Below are positions 10,995 through 21,803 of a stretch of 64,000 nt of DNA, piece by piece. This DNA comes from Diogma glabrata. Lineage: Eukaryota > Arthropoda > Insecta > Diptera > Cylindrotomidae. The stretch spans positions 192,598,766-192,662,765 of the forward strand of contig OY856188.1 in NCBI GenBank assembly GCA_963693315.1, written 5' to 3'. The notes below the pieces were generated by a model. It did not search any database, was not told where the DNA came from, and saw only the letters and a program-made list of their open reading frames with translations. Position 1 is the first letter of the stretch. Each line of letters begins with the position of its first letter. Made by a program: the position numbers and the translations under genes.

Positions 10995-11068
10995 GTGTGT
11001 GAGTGGTCTAGTGGTTAAAAAGCTAGATTTAAACTCGTAGGACCTGGATTCGATTCCCATTCAGTTAA
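10995..11068 (+). repeat. tRNA-like sequence with A and B boxes, probable SINE head
   Basis: TGGTCTAGTGGTTA matches an A box and GGATTCGATTCC a B box at the spacing of a tRNA gene. The T-stem has an A-C mismatch where a tRNA has the invariant G53-C61 pair, and the acceptor ends do not pair well, so a functional tRNA is unlikely. Confidence 0.45.
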
Positions 11069-11916
11069 ATCGTTTTAGGCGAAACATTAACTTTAAATAT
11101 GTTTTCCAATTAACATATAGTCATCCAATAAATAATACCCGATTAAATTAAATCTTGAAGTGAAACTCAATCTGACAATTGATTGAATTGTAAAATTAAT
11201 TCTGACTTCAAAACTGACTTGGGGTTTTAACTTTTCAGCAGCAAAGCTGACCAACACTACCAGTAAAACTTTTTATGTATTAGTTTGATATAAATTAAAT
11301 TAACCTAATTAAGGCGTTTTGTGCTCAGTTTAATTGAATATTTATTTATACTGTTTTTATTATTTACACTGTAACAAATATGGCCGAAACACCAAAAAAC
11401 TAATGTCTACTCGTTTACTTATCCATCGTTATATTGAACAAAAACTTTGTAATGACACTTGTTAAATATTAAGTGTTATAGAACAACATAAACCCATTTA
11501 TGGATAAATATTTATATATATAATATATAATATGCATTAATTTTTTTAATATTAGAATTTACAAAAAGTACAAAACCTTCAGATGATTCATTACTGCTAC
11601 CATACAAAAAGATCATACATTACAAAAAAACACAGCGAGTATAAAATTTAATTAGAGAAATTAATATTCTATAGAAAAACTTCGTATAATTGTTTTGTCA
11701 TAAAAATTTGTTATGCGAGAGTCACGTTTCAAAAAATGTGTAATGAGGCAGTTTACAGCCAAAAAACTTATCAATCACCCCATTTTGTAGTTGTTTTAGA
11801 AACGAAAAGCTTAACCGCATTAATGGATGTGAAAAATGATTGTACATATTTTAATAGAATATTAATAGAGAACTTTATGTCCTAAACTAAAACTTTACTT
11901 AATGTACTCTCATATG
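11069..11916. other. No gene seen; AT-rich left flank of the first hAT element
   Basis: No reading frame recognised. The last eight bases (CTCATATG, 11909-11916) are the left target duplication of the hAT element that follows. Confidence 0.5.
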
Positions 11917-12142
11917 CAGGGGCGTCAATTGGGTAGGGCTGGGGGGGGGCATTGGCCCCCCCCAAGGATCTGATACTATCAATAATTCAATACATCGATT
12001 CAATAAAACCATCCAATCGTGGTAGAATTATACACTATAAAAATTTCAATGCACGGTTATTTTGTAAATTCGTCTAATTTTTAGAAGATTTTCTTAACTA
12101 ATATACCAATTTTATCACTAATATACCAATGAAATCAGTTTT

Positions 12143-12261
12143 ATAAACAAAACACGATCGTTCTTCCAAAAACGCCGTGGGTGCGTATTTTGACAAAATT
12201 CTATCGTACTCTAAGGTGCTAGGCATTCCCGCCTTTAGAAGAACGATTGTGTTTTGTTTAT
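12143..12261. repeat. Inverted repeat with 23-base arms inside the first hAT element
   Basis: ATAAACAAAACACGATCGTTCTT at the left pairs with AAGAACGATTGTGTTTTGTTTAT at the right with one mismatch, around a central region of about 70 bases that includes GCGTATTTTGAC. Probably a nested MITE. Confidence 0.7.
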
Positions 12262-13149
12262 AAGATATTCGTGTCTGAGCCAGAGGAAACAAAATATTTC
12301 ATTAGTATAGGGCTCCACGAGAGTTCATAGTGCAGTATTCAACATTCAAATTTCAATTGTTATTGGCCATTGGTAATTTATATAAACTTAAAAGTAAGTA
12401 CATGCAAGAGAACACAACCTAATTATTTTTTTTTTAATAAAATGTGTTGTGTAGTAGGAATTACAATATGTGTCACAATAACACTTAAAAACCTTTTAAG
12501 ACCAAGGTCCCACAACAACATACGTTCGAAGGTGTTGATGGACGTAAATCTTCCTTTGTTTTATTTTTTTATATTTTTTGTTAAAGAATGGATAACTAAA
12601 CAAAAAATCCTATCACTGACAAAATATGACATAGGCCAATATTTTATGATAGAATAAAGAAAATAAAAGTAGATTAAAAAGTAAATAGCAAATTTTGGCA
12701 AAAATTTGCTGAATCAAAACAAAAATGTAGTTGCCAATAATCCAGCCGGTTGCCTATTCTTTGATCCTTTGACGCACCATCTTTCTTAATGATTAAAGCC
12801 CACACATAGTTATATGAAGGCTCGTTTCTTCAAGGAAGCAATAGCGTCTCATCATCAAGGATTATTTCACAGCTAAGATTGAGGGTTGCTAACGTTGACT
12901 GAATACAGTTCATCCGCCACCACCCCTAAGATGTCACCTTGGCTAGTGATATCTCACTGCTATTGCCAGTGGTATGTGATATCTCACGTTAACTCGTATG
13001 TCAATAGCAGGGACTGGATTACGCGGGTTTGTCACACCCGTAGATCAAAAATAAAAAAAAAATTTTAAACAATAAAAACTGATCCCTCCATGCCCTACAT
13101 ATTTTGAGAACCCTGACTGTTTGGCCCTGTTTTTTATCTATATCATATT
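12262..13149. other. Interior of the first hAT element; short shared repeat, no gene seen
   Basis: 12420-12550 resembles 24180-24305 (shared AGGAATTACAATATGTGTCACAA and GTTGATG), so an interspersed repeat is present in both. Around 12945-13000 there are inverted GTGATATCTCAC and TGAGATATCACATACC-type motifs. Nothing coding is supported. Confidence 0.5.
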
Positions 13150-13440
13150 GTACAAACTTTACAGCTTTTTTAAAAACAATAAATTAAAAACAATTCTAAA
13201 TGTATAGGATTTTACGTGTAAAAATCCTATAACATATCAAAAGTTTTCTTGATAGTTGTGCTAATTTTTATAAAATGAATGAAAATAATTACAGGAGTAA
13301 TTTAAATTTATTGCGGATTATTTCCAGTGATTTTATAATAGTGAATGTTTTATAATGGACAAGCAATATTTTCTAACGACACGAACAAATTAAGTTATGT
13401 AAATATTTTCAAAATATGTTATGAAAACTTGCTGACAAAT
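13150..13440 (+). repeat. Interspersed repeat family R2, copy 1 (within the first hAT element)
   Basis: The blocks TTAAAAACAATTCTAAATGT, GTTGTGCTAATTTTTATAAA and ATTTTCTAACGACACGAA recur in the same order at 20690-21180. This copy is uninterrupted around 13404, where the other copy carries a 199-bp inverted-repeat element. No reading frame is conserved. Confidence 0.8.
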
Positions 13441-15091
13441 TCTTTTCGCTATATGGACTATAATTTTTATAAAATACTTATAATTATTCATAAAATAGCA
13501 AAAATTGTATGTTTGGTTGGTTATAATAAAATCTAAAATGTATCCTAAACGTCAATCTTTGTTCATTTTTTTATACAGGGAGGGAGAAACTATTTTTTTT
13601 TGTGGTAGGTTTTTCTACAATTTGGTTGTACAATTTTGAATCAAATGTAAAATTTACGCACGTTTATGGGTAGAAAACTGCCCAGACGTCCCACGCTGCG
13701 TGGAAATGTCCCACATTTCGTTGCGTTGTCCCACGGAGAAATTTGTCCCACGAAGCTTCCCACGAAACAAATATTACCACCACATTTGCCCGCATTATCG
13801 AAATAATCAAAAAACCTTATATCTATCTACGTACAGTTTGCGCAATATCTTAGTCAAAGCAATGGCTTCACAGTTTTTTCTTGCAGTTTGTATAATGTTA
13901 TGTATATGTTGATTTAACCATATTCAGAGAACAAACCAGTGCAATATTTTTTTTACTAAAATAGTGTTTTAACTATAATTTTCTTAGAAATACTAAACTC
14001 AGTTATTTCACTTCAATAATTTACATATCTTTTAATGTCTAACAGATCTACCTCAGCGAAAAGGTTTCTTTGTTTATAGAAACATCTCCCCGGTGTATAT
14101 ACGAGAGATCGAAAGTATATTATGAAAAATAAAATACAAAATATTTTACTTAAAAAGACGCAGTTTTGCGTATAAATTCATAAAAATTTAAATTTTTAAA
14201 CCAGAGTTTACAATTTTCCTCATTTCAATCCTTTGAAATAATATTCAAAAATTAAAATGTTCTTAATTTGAATATCGTTCTTACTGAAGAACGTAAGAGT
14301 AAAATTTTTGTTTTTTCGATTTTACTCCTTTGGAGCAGATTACATTTTCCTGTTCTTTCATTCGATTTGCAGAAGAAGAAAATTAATTACTCTACGTCAT
14401 CCTTTATATTGATTTTTCTAACAATACATGAATAATTGAACGAATCATTTGAAGCATTTTACGTTGGAAAGCATCAAATTTGACGCAAAAATAAAAGTTT
14501 TGAGTGTTTGAAAGAAAATATTTATTTCAATTTAGTAGCAAGAATGATATTTTATTATTTTCACTCCTGTATGTGGGAGTATTATATTTTTTTTAAGCTA
14601 CGCACTGAAAGGACAAAGTAAAAGAGTGATATAAGTAGCGTTTCAAACTTTGTTTAAAACACACTTTAACTAGGTAGCTCAAAAGCAAAATTATTATTTT
14701 CTAATATATAATTTTTTTTCTGTGACGGGAAAAAAGTTTAACATTTTACTTCTGCTGACAGGTGCAAAAATGCTACTTTTCATAAAATACTTTTTTCCCC
14801 GGGAAAAAAGTATGTACTTTTTTCCCGGATAGATAAAAATATATATATAAATACATATATACACATAAATGATAAATATTATGAATATTTATGAACATTT
14901 ATGACTATTTTAATGTTAATGAAAAGTTATACCGTTTTCTTCTTGATGTTAATAACTGGTTTTGACAAATAAAATGAAACTTAATTTTAAGTTTTTATTC
15001 AAGAAAAATTCGTATGGTGTGGTGAATATACATATTGTAATATTTGTTTAATATTATTTTTTCAATAATTATATTAATATTTATCCAGTCA
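13441..15091. other. Interior of the first hAT element; no gene recognised
   Basis: At 13690-13770 the motif GTCCCAC occurs four times in 80 bases. A compact palindrome (ATACTTTTTTCC-GG-type) lies at 14789-14830. The rest is AT-rich. Confidence 0.45.
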
Positions 15092-15220
15092 CAGAAAAAA
15101 ATAGTGTATTATACACGGGAAAAATTGTAGATTTTAGCTCTCGGTTTTTTGTCTGACAACACAACCTCGAGCTAAAATCTACTACTTTTTTCCCTTGTAT
15201 AATAAATAACTATTTTTCTC
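15092..15220. repeat. Inverted repeat of about 130 bp (foldback)
   Basis: The arm around TGTAGATTTTAGCTC (left) pairs with GAGCTAAAATCTAC (right); the outer arms AGAAAAAAATAG and CTATTTTTCT also pair, as do the GGGAAAAA and TTTTTTCCC segments. Some indels are present. Likely a nested MITE. Confidence 0.7.
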
Positions 15221-15479
15221 AATAAAGAACAAGCAAAGCAAACACCATAAAAACTTGCTAAATGGTATAGATTTGCAAAAGATAGAACGAGAGGTATACT
15301 GTATACCTCTTATACTTACAGAATACACAAAAGATATTAATTATTTAGTAAAATTAAAATAAATTGTTTCAATTGTTTTGCAGTCTTTACTTGTTTAACA
15401 AAAGTTTTAAGCTACTATAAAAGGTAAATTTATACTTATTTTTAAAATTATATTTAAAAAGTTCTCCTGCAAATCAAGA

Positions 15480-16735
15480 CGGATAGAAAACGTTTACGTA
15501 AATTCTTATACGATATTGAATTGGACTATCCTTTTATAAAAAAATCAAAATATAACGACGCAAAAGTTTAATGTATTACCAGTCGGAGTGAATTTGCAAA
15601 TTAACAGTGGACATTACGATATTAAAAGACATATAGATACAGATAAACATAAAAAAGCGTTGCTATAAGCCGCCAGCTCCAGTAGCTTAAACAAGTTTTG
15701 TTGTTATTTTGTTTTCTTGTTGTTATTTAACATTGACAAAAAGTTAGTTGCAATTTGCGCTGATAACACGAACACCAATTTTAGTGGTGTCACGTCAAGG
15801 GGTGAAAATTTAAAAACAATCTAAACGCGAATTTGAACCAGAATGTATTGGGTATTAAATTCGCAGCCCGTATTCTAAATAATGCAATAAGAAGTGCTGC
15901 TGATTTAAATGGCCGGGTTAAAAAAATTTGGATATTTTACTGTCTTTACTGATTTAAGTTGAAGGAGTTCTGCGGCAAAAGTAATGTCAAACATAACCAA
16001 CTTATTGGATACAGTGAAACTCGCTGGCTGGCGGTAATGCCAGCACTAGAAAGAATTTTGAAAATGTACGAACCACTGAAAGCACATTTCCTAACGGTTG
16101 AAAAATGTCCAATTAAAATAAAATAATTTTTTGTAGAATTAAATAGTAAACAAATAGTAAAGGAAAGCATTAAATAGTAGATTTATGCACAATCTAGTTA
16201 GCACGTTTTCACCGTCCCACTTTCTCGCAATAGAAATTCTAATTAGCTAGTATTTGGAAGAATGTTTTCATTTTGTCCCACATTTTAACGATTTGGCTCT
16301 GGTCAGTTTAGGGTAGACATAACTCTTTCTCTCTGAGACAAATAAAGGAAAACAAACAAACAAAAAAACGATTCGACATAAGAGGAGTCACGTAGGGATT
16401 GCAATCCCGTGGTGTTTTATGGATCCTGGGACTACGTGACTCATAAATTTTAAATCCCGGGATGCCTGGGATCGTATAGAAAAACCATCCTTTTTTTTAT
16501 GCTGCACGATCTGCTGTCGTTTACAAATTCACTCTCTGAACAGTTACAAAGCAAAGATATAATAATTTCTAAAACAAGCGCTTTAATTAAAACTACTTTC
16601 TTGATGCTTAAACAATGCAGAGATGATACTAAATTTAAAATTATTTTTAACAAATGAAGGGATTTTGCAGAACTTTGCGACATTCGCTTCAATGAAACAA
16701 CAACAGAAGACAAAGATCTAGCAGAGTAACCGAGG
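15480..16735 (+). pseudogene. hAT transposase remnant (BED finger and catalytic-region fragments), broken
   Basis: Short stretches in different frames match a hAT transposase. SGHYDIKRHIDTDKHKKAL, at about 15607-15665, is the His half of a BED zinc finger. GYSETRWLAVMPALERIL and YEPLKAHFLTVEKCP, from about 16005 to 16115, match the middle of the catalytic region. LHDLLSFTNSLSEQLQSKD and TTFLMLKQCRDD, from about 16500 to 16645, match a further hAT region. Frameshifts, in-frame stops and a large deletion separate them. An unrelated stretch of about 300 bases (16180-16490), containing a hairpin, splits the last two. The last fragment could come from a different hAT family, since such a segment normally lies before the DDE-region piece seen here. 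Confidence 0.75.
16385..16443. repeat. Small inverted repeat, 11-base arms
   Basis: GAGTCACGTAG and CTACGTGACTC flank a centre that itself contains GGATTGCAATCC. It lies within the sequence interrupting the hAT transposase remnant. Confidence 0.7.
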
Positions 16736-17142
16736 TAGCTCAAAATCATTTTATTTTTATTTCTTAGTCCATGCATTTAAATGCTTTTAAATATATGTGT
16801 GTATAAAAATGCGTATGTTATGTTTTACGAAAAAATTTTTTTTATGTCATTTAAATTCTCGCCCCCCCCAAGATTTTGGTGAAATGACGCCACTGCTCAT
16901 ATGTCAAATAGGGACTGAAACTGACAAAATATAATGTTGTTGATATTTAGATACCAATTTTTAGAACAGATAAACTTGAAAAAAAACTTTTGTTTTTCTA
17001 TTTTAACTTAAAGGAATATCTACAAAAAAGGTTTTATAAAACATGAATCTTATAAAAATTAGGGTTCAATGTTATCTTTTCATGAAAAATTGTGTTATTA
17101 TTAAGATTTACTCAAATATATTAGTGGGTCCAGGGACGCCAA

Positions 17143-17653
17143 TTTCATGTGATGATTACCACATATTTTATACTTCGTGAGGCGCCTGTCCTTGATGAGT
17201 CCGATAACTTTTGTTCTAACATATTCTTCGATTCGGCCGCTTTTTCGTTCGGTAAGCTCCGAAAAATGCCGATTGCCAGGGAAATTTTTGTTTCCTTTTA
17301 CTATGGGGGTTGGAAATTTGTTTTAGAACACGAGGGTAACCTTGTCCGACAAATATTTATCTGCTATTGTCTAGTCCGACAACCCAAACATTCCAAAATG
17401 TCAGTTGTCGGACTCGACAATAGCAGACAAATTTTTGTCGGCTAAGTTTACGCTCGTGTTCTAAAACAAATTTCCACCACCCATAGTTAAAAAAAAATTT
17501 TGGTAGCAAATTTACAAGATCGTGGGCAATCGGCATTTTTCGGAGCCTGCCGATCGAAAAAGCTGCCGAATCGATAAAAATGGCGGAACAAAAGTTTTCG
17601 GGCTCGTCAAGTACAGGCGCCTCACGAAGTATAAAAGTAATCATCAAATGAAA
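17143..17653. mobile_element. 510-bp foldback element with arms of about 240 bases
   Basis: Left arm TTTCATGTGATGATTACC, TATACTTCGTGAGGCGCCTG and CGAAAAATGCCGATTGCC is mirrored by the right arm reading the same on the - strand (TTTCATTTGATGATTAC onward). The centre is TTGTCGGAC/GTCCGACAA at 17368-17413. Because the arms mirror each other, similar reading frames of about 100 codons appear on both strands, which I treat as by-products. Arms differ by point changes and small indels. No target duplication was identified. Confidence 0.88.
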
Positions 17654-17715
17654 GGGACTATATCCACAATTGTAATGTTGCTTAAAAAATAAAGCTTGTC
17701 TATAATTGATGCTAT

Positions 17716-18539
17716 TGTTACGTTTTTCCAACCTTCCTTCGAATTGGCCTTACTCTCAATTCGATAAACGTAATTCCCAAATCTCTTCAGAGTTCGATCA
17801 CTGATTAGTAAGCACAAACACCAGGCTTTATAAAGTATTCAACACCTTAATTGTTACACAACAACAGGAAAACAATACAGCAAACAATATTCCTAACTAG
17901 AATATTCTTTCAACAGCTTCGAAACTCCAACAGTTTATTGCAGAAGTTTCCAGTAACACAACGTTCAAAATAATACACAAAATATTTTTATTTAATAATA
18001 ACACTTAAAACTTTATTCACAATAACTAATTTAAAAATCACTTTTATAATTTTAACTTCACTATCGCAAGTTTAAAATAAAACTACAGTGAAACTTCCAT
18101 AATTCGAACCACCAAATGCCATCAATTTTTGTTCGATTTAGGGAAATTTCGAAATACAGAAACGATTTATAATATAAAATTCAAAGTTTAAATTCGAAAC
18201 ATAAATACGAATTATAGAGAAATTCGAATAATAGAAGTTCGATTTATGAAAGTTTGACTGTAATTACTAATCTACAAGAGGCAATCGCTTATATACCATT
18301 CTGCATAATTTCTAGATAATTCGAGGTCACTTTTTAGAAACCTTGAGAAAATAGTAGAATATTCGATTACTTTACGTTATGCTGATTTGATTCATAAAAT
18401 CATTCAAATTTATTTATTGTTGACCCAAATTCCATGAAATACACCTACACTATTCATTTCATTAATTGGTTGTTTTGTTTTGTTGTGATTTAATTTTTCT
18501 GGAAGTCGTAATCGTCTGGATTTTTCTGTAATCGTAACA
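17716..18539. mobile_element. Solo LTR with a 4-bp target duplication
   Basis: 824 bp that begin TGTTACG and end CGTAACA, a perfect 7-base terminal inverted repeat with TG...CA ends. CTAT occurs immediately outside both ends (17712-17715 and 18540-18543). No internal coding region is present, so this is a solo LTR left by LTR-LTR recombination, of a Ty3/gypsy-like type by its ends and duplication size. A second partial copy of the first 120 bases lies at 21222-21340. Confidence 0.87.
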
Positions 18540-18594
18540 CTATTTTTAAAAGAGAATTGGGTTTCTTAATGTTCTGAAATAAGAACTAAAAAGT

Positions 18595-20515
18595 TCAATG
18601 TTTGGAAAACATAAAAAGAAAAAATATGAACGGGCTGAAATCTCACAACTCTGACATATCAAGACTTCGGTCTGGGGGATTTTGATATAGTTTTCAGCAA
18701 AAAACTTTTATGAGGACATTGTTTTTAGTTTTAGGCAGCGATGTATATCAAACATAACTCTTTGTTAAAGTACATGTATGTTTTTATCTCTGTTTAGAAA
18801 TTTATTACAAAACTAACACGAAACATCAATACGCTGCCGGAAAATCATAACATCATAAATTAACATAATTTAGTGAAAAGATTATACAATCAGCAAACTA
18901 CTCAAAACCTCTCCATTTAGCGTTTCGAGAAATTATTTCAAAATCACAAATTCATATTTCTTTCAAAATTCCAAAAATATTGTAAAAATTAAATAAAATA
19001 AAACTTTTTTCAAAAATTCTAAAAATATTGCAAAAATGAAAACAAAATCGAAAATTGAAACTTTTTTCGAAATTCCAAAAATATTCCAAAAATTAGAATA
19101 AAATCAAATATTTAAACATTTTCTAAATTCTAATAATATTCCAAAAATTCTTAAAAATTCAAATTTTTTTCTAAAAGTCTAAAAATATTGCAAAAATTAT
19201 CACAAAAATTCAAACTTTTTTTTAAAATTCCAAAAATTATAATAAAAACAAAAATTTTAAATTTTTCAAAATTCTAAATATATTTCAAACATTCTTACAA
19301 AATCAAAAATTGAAACTTTTTCAAAATTCTAAAAATATTTCAAAAACTATAACAAATTCAAAAATTTTCATGTCCAATTTCATGTTCAATTACATTTACG
19401 TCATAACACAAACAGCTAAATTTTTTTTCCAAAAAATTGGCTTAAAAAATAAATGAAATCATTTTTTTTGACAAACTTGACAATATTTTTTTGACAAACC
19501 TATAATGCAATAAAATTCTCAATAATAATAATTTATGTTCATTACATTTCATTTCATACGAATAACTAATTTTATTTTTTTCTAAAAAAATAAATGAAAA
19601 TCATTCTTTTGACACACTTGACATTAGTTTTTGACAAACTTATAATGCCATAATTCTTTACAATAATAATAAAATTTCATGTCATACAAATAATTAATTT
19701 TATTTTTTCCAATAAATAGGGTAAAATAATAAATAAAAATCTTTCTTTTGACACACTTTACAATAATTTTTTGACAAACTTATAATGCAATAATCTAACA
19801 TCAAGATTTCTCCACATTAAAATGAACATTTTTTACACAAAAACAATGTAAATTTTCTTGTTTTGACACAACGATTTTTTGATACACTTTATTTGTCATA
19901 TTTACTGTTCAATTACATTTCATGTCATCCAAATAATCACTTTTATGTTTTATATATTTCTCGTCGAAAACCGAAGTAATGTTTCCCATAATGTTTCTCA
20001 AAAAAATTGGGAAACAAAATACATGAAAATCAATCTTTTGACACACTTAACGATTTTTTTGAGATACTTCTAAAACAATAATCAACGTCCTGGTCTTACA
20101 TACGGATGTCAATCATCCAGATTTCTCCGGATTCAAATTTACTACTCATTGTCAGTGAAAATAAACGTTTTTTAAGCCAAAAATATGAAAATTTGCTATT
20201 TTTGACACACTTAATGATTTTTTTGACACACTTCCGGTACAGTTATCAAACATATCGTCCTTTCGGACCTGCCCATTAAGTATATACCTATTTTTAGAAA
20301 TTTTTGAAATCCCTCCAGCGGTTCTCTAGATTTCGTAGGTAATTAAATGACGGGCGGACGGCCGGTCGGCAGACACAAACATTTTTTTTTGCTTTTTTAG
20401 AATCAGTAGGACCTAAAACGTCGATAAATGTCAAAAAAAGAGGGGGTAAGAATTTCACTTTTGGCTTATTCAATGCTTTGGTTTTTTCAAAACCGAAGTA
20501 ACTCTAGTGGAGCAA
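18595..20515 (+). repeat. Repeat family R3, copy 1, with internal minisatellite
   Basis: Layout: a conserved head (GAAATCTCACAACTCTGACA, then GGCAGCGATGTATATCAAAC and AACATAACTCTTTGTTAAAG); an array of about 45-base degenerate units built on TCAAAATTCTAAAAATATTG (18950-19370); several TTTGACACACTTGACAA units; then ATCCCTCCAGCGGTTCT and a GC-rich GGGCGGACGGCCGGTCGGC motif; and a tail ending TCAAAACCGAAGTAACTC. The same layout occurs at 46140-47440 (same strand) and 60690-62065 (opposite strand). No reading frame; element class unknown. Confidence 0.85.
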
Positions 20516-20689
20516 GTTCAGGAATCACAAACGTTTTAATCTGGCATATTTATTGTTATTAATTATACGAACAGCGATTATAAATTATTACATTGGAAAA
20601 CAACCTTAGAGTACATATAAATATGGAAAGAACATAACTTTAAAATTGTATGAAAGACATAAAAAGTAGTGATACAACATCTGTCATAT

Positions 20690-21180
20690 TCAATTTCTCT
20701 TGTTTTTTATTAAATTATAAATTAAAAACAATTCTAAATGTAAAATGCCAAAAAATATAAATGTTTTCTTCATAGTTGTGCTAATTTTTATAAAATGAAT
20801 GACAATAATTACGAGAGTAATTTAAATATATTGAGTTATTTCCAGTGAGAATTTAAGTCAAATATTTTATAAAGGAAAAACAATATTTTCTAATGACACG
20901 AAGAAATATTTAAGTTATGTAAATATTCTCTAAGGGCCAGTTTCACCATCCTCAGTTAAGTTTGAGTTAAGTTAAATTTAACATAACTGCCACTTAACTG
21001 AAGGAAATGGCTTTCACCAGTCTCGGTTAGCTATAATGTTAAGTTCATTTTGTATCATTCAGTTATCTCTCGGTTAAAGTTAAGTGGCGGTTAACTAACT
21101 TTAACTTTAACTGAGGATGGTGAAACTGGACCTAAGTATATTATGAAAATTTGCTCTCAAACTTTTTTCATTAGGGAAAA
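20690..21180 (+). repeat. Interspersed repeat family R2, copy 2, interrupted by a MITE
   Basis: Matches 13150-13440 on both sides of the inserted element at 20934-21132: GTTATGTAAATATTCTC lies left of it and TATTATGAAAATTTGCT right of it, continuous in the other copy. Confidence 0.8.
20934..21132. mobile_element. 199-bp MITE with TAA target duplication (PIF/Harbinger-like)
   Basis: Terminal inverted repeats GGGCCAGTTTCACCATCCTC and, on the - strand, GGTCCAGTTTCACCATCCTC, with TAA directly outside both ends (20931-20933 and 21133-21135). The 3-bp TAA duplication and G-rich ends fit PIF/Harbinger-type MITEs. No coding content. The uninterrupted R2 copy at 13150-13440 gives the pre-insertion state. 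Confidence 0.88.
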
Positions 21181-21221
21181 ATTTATTTTTCGCTGATAAA
21201 ATATCAAAAATTATTTTGTTA

Positions 21222-21340
21222 CGTTTTTCTATCCCTACTTCGAATTGGCCTTACTCTCAATTCGATAAACGCAATTCCCTATCCGCTTCTTAGTTCGATC
21301 ATTGATTAGTAAGTAAACACACCAGGTTTTAGTAAGCACG
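21222..21340. mobile_element. Fragment of the same LTR as the solo LTR
   Basis: TGTTACGTTTTTC, TTCGAATTGGCCTTACTCTC and GATTAGTAAG follow the first 120 bases of the LTR at 17716. It stops just before the inverted-repeat element at 21353 and does not resume recognisably after it. Confidence 0.8.
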
Positions 21341-21352
21341 TTTTAAGACACC

Positions 21353-21515
21353 AGGGTGGTTATTTTGTAGCGTTATCTCACTAGGTGAGATAAATAGTGA
21401 GATAAAAAAATTATGTTTAAATGATTTCTTTTATCTAATATAATCGATCAAAGACAAATATTTTATCTCACTTTTTATCTCACCTAGTGAGATAACGCTA
21501 CAAAATAACCACCCT
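21353..21515. mobile_element. 163-bp MITE with about 42-base terminal inverted repeats
   Basis: AGGGTGGTTATTTTGTAGCG and TTATCTCACTAGGTGAGATA at the left are mirrored exactly at the right end. The interior repeats the GAGATAAA/TTTATCTC motif. The target duplication is not clear. Confidence 0.88.
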
Positions 21516-21563
21516 AGGTTTCATACATAATACAAAAATGAAAAAATTATTTTTGGATTTTAG

Positions 21564-21803
21564 AAAAAAGACGAATGTTTAAAAAAGACTATTAATGGCA
21601 TTAATGCGGATTAGAGCATCTATACGAAACAAACCAGTATCAGTTAAAATCAAAGATACGTTCTTGTTCCCACATGACGTAAGCGATATTCGTTCATACG
21701 TGATGTGGGAGTAAGGACGTATTTTTGATTTTAACTGATGCTGGTTTCCTTCGAATAGATGCTCTCATCTGCAGCAATAGTCTTTTTTAAACAACGTCTT
21801 TCC
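21564..21803. mobile_element. 240-bp inverted-repeat element (foldback/MITE)
   Basis: Left arm AAAAAAGACTATT, TAGAGCATCTAT and CAGTATCAGTTAAAATCAAA pairs with the right arm TTTGATTTTAACTGATGCTG, ATAGATGCTCTC and AATAGTCTTTTTT. The centre (GTTCCCACATGACGTAAGCG) is also partly palindromic. Confidence 0.82.

Larger units (their letters stand above)
11917..16895 (+). mobile_element. Decayed hAT DNA transposon, first copy, with 8-bp target site duplications
   Basis: The left end CAGGGGCGTCAATTGG and the right end, read on the - strand as CAGTGGCGTCATTTCACC, are imperfect terminal inverted repeats; both ends carry a C/G-homopolymer run nearby (11941-11964 and 16862-16869). CTCATATG occurs immediately outside both ends (11909-11916 and 16896-16903), the 8-bp duplication expected for hAT. 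The span is 4979 bp, longer than usual for the family, and several hairpins and interspersed repeats lie inside, so it has been a target for later insertions. Transposase remnants in the right third are in the same orientation. Confidence 0.9.

Noticed and set aside
10995..11068. Functional tRNA gene
   Set aside because: A and B boxes are present, but the T-stem is mismatched at the normally invariant pair and the acceptor stem does not pair.
17149..17731. Frames of 98 and 124 codons on opposite strands with similar N-terminal translations
   Set aside because: They are the two arms of one foldback element read outward; no motif is recognisable. Kept only as a finding to test.
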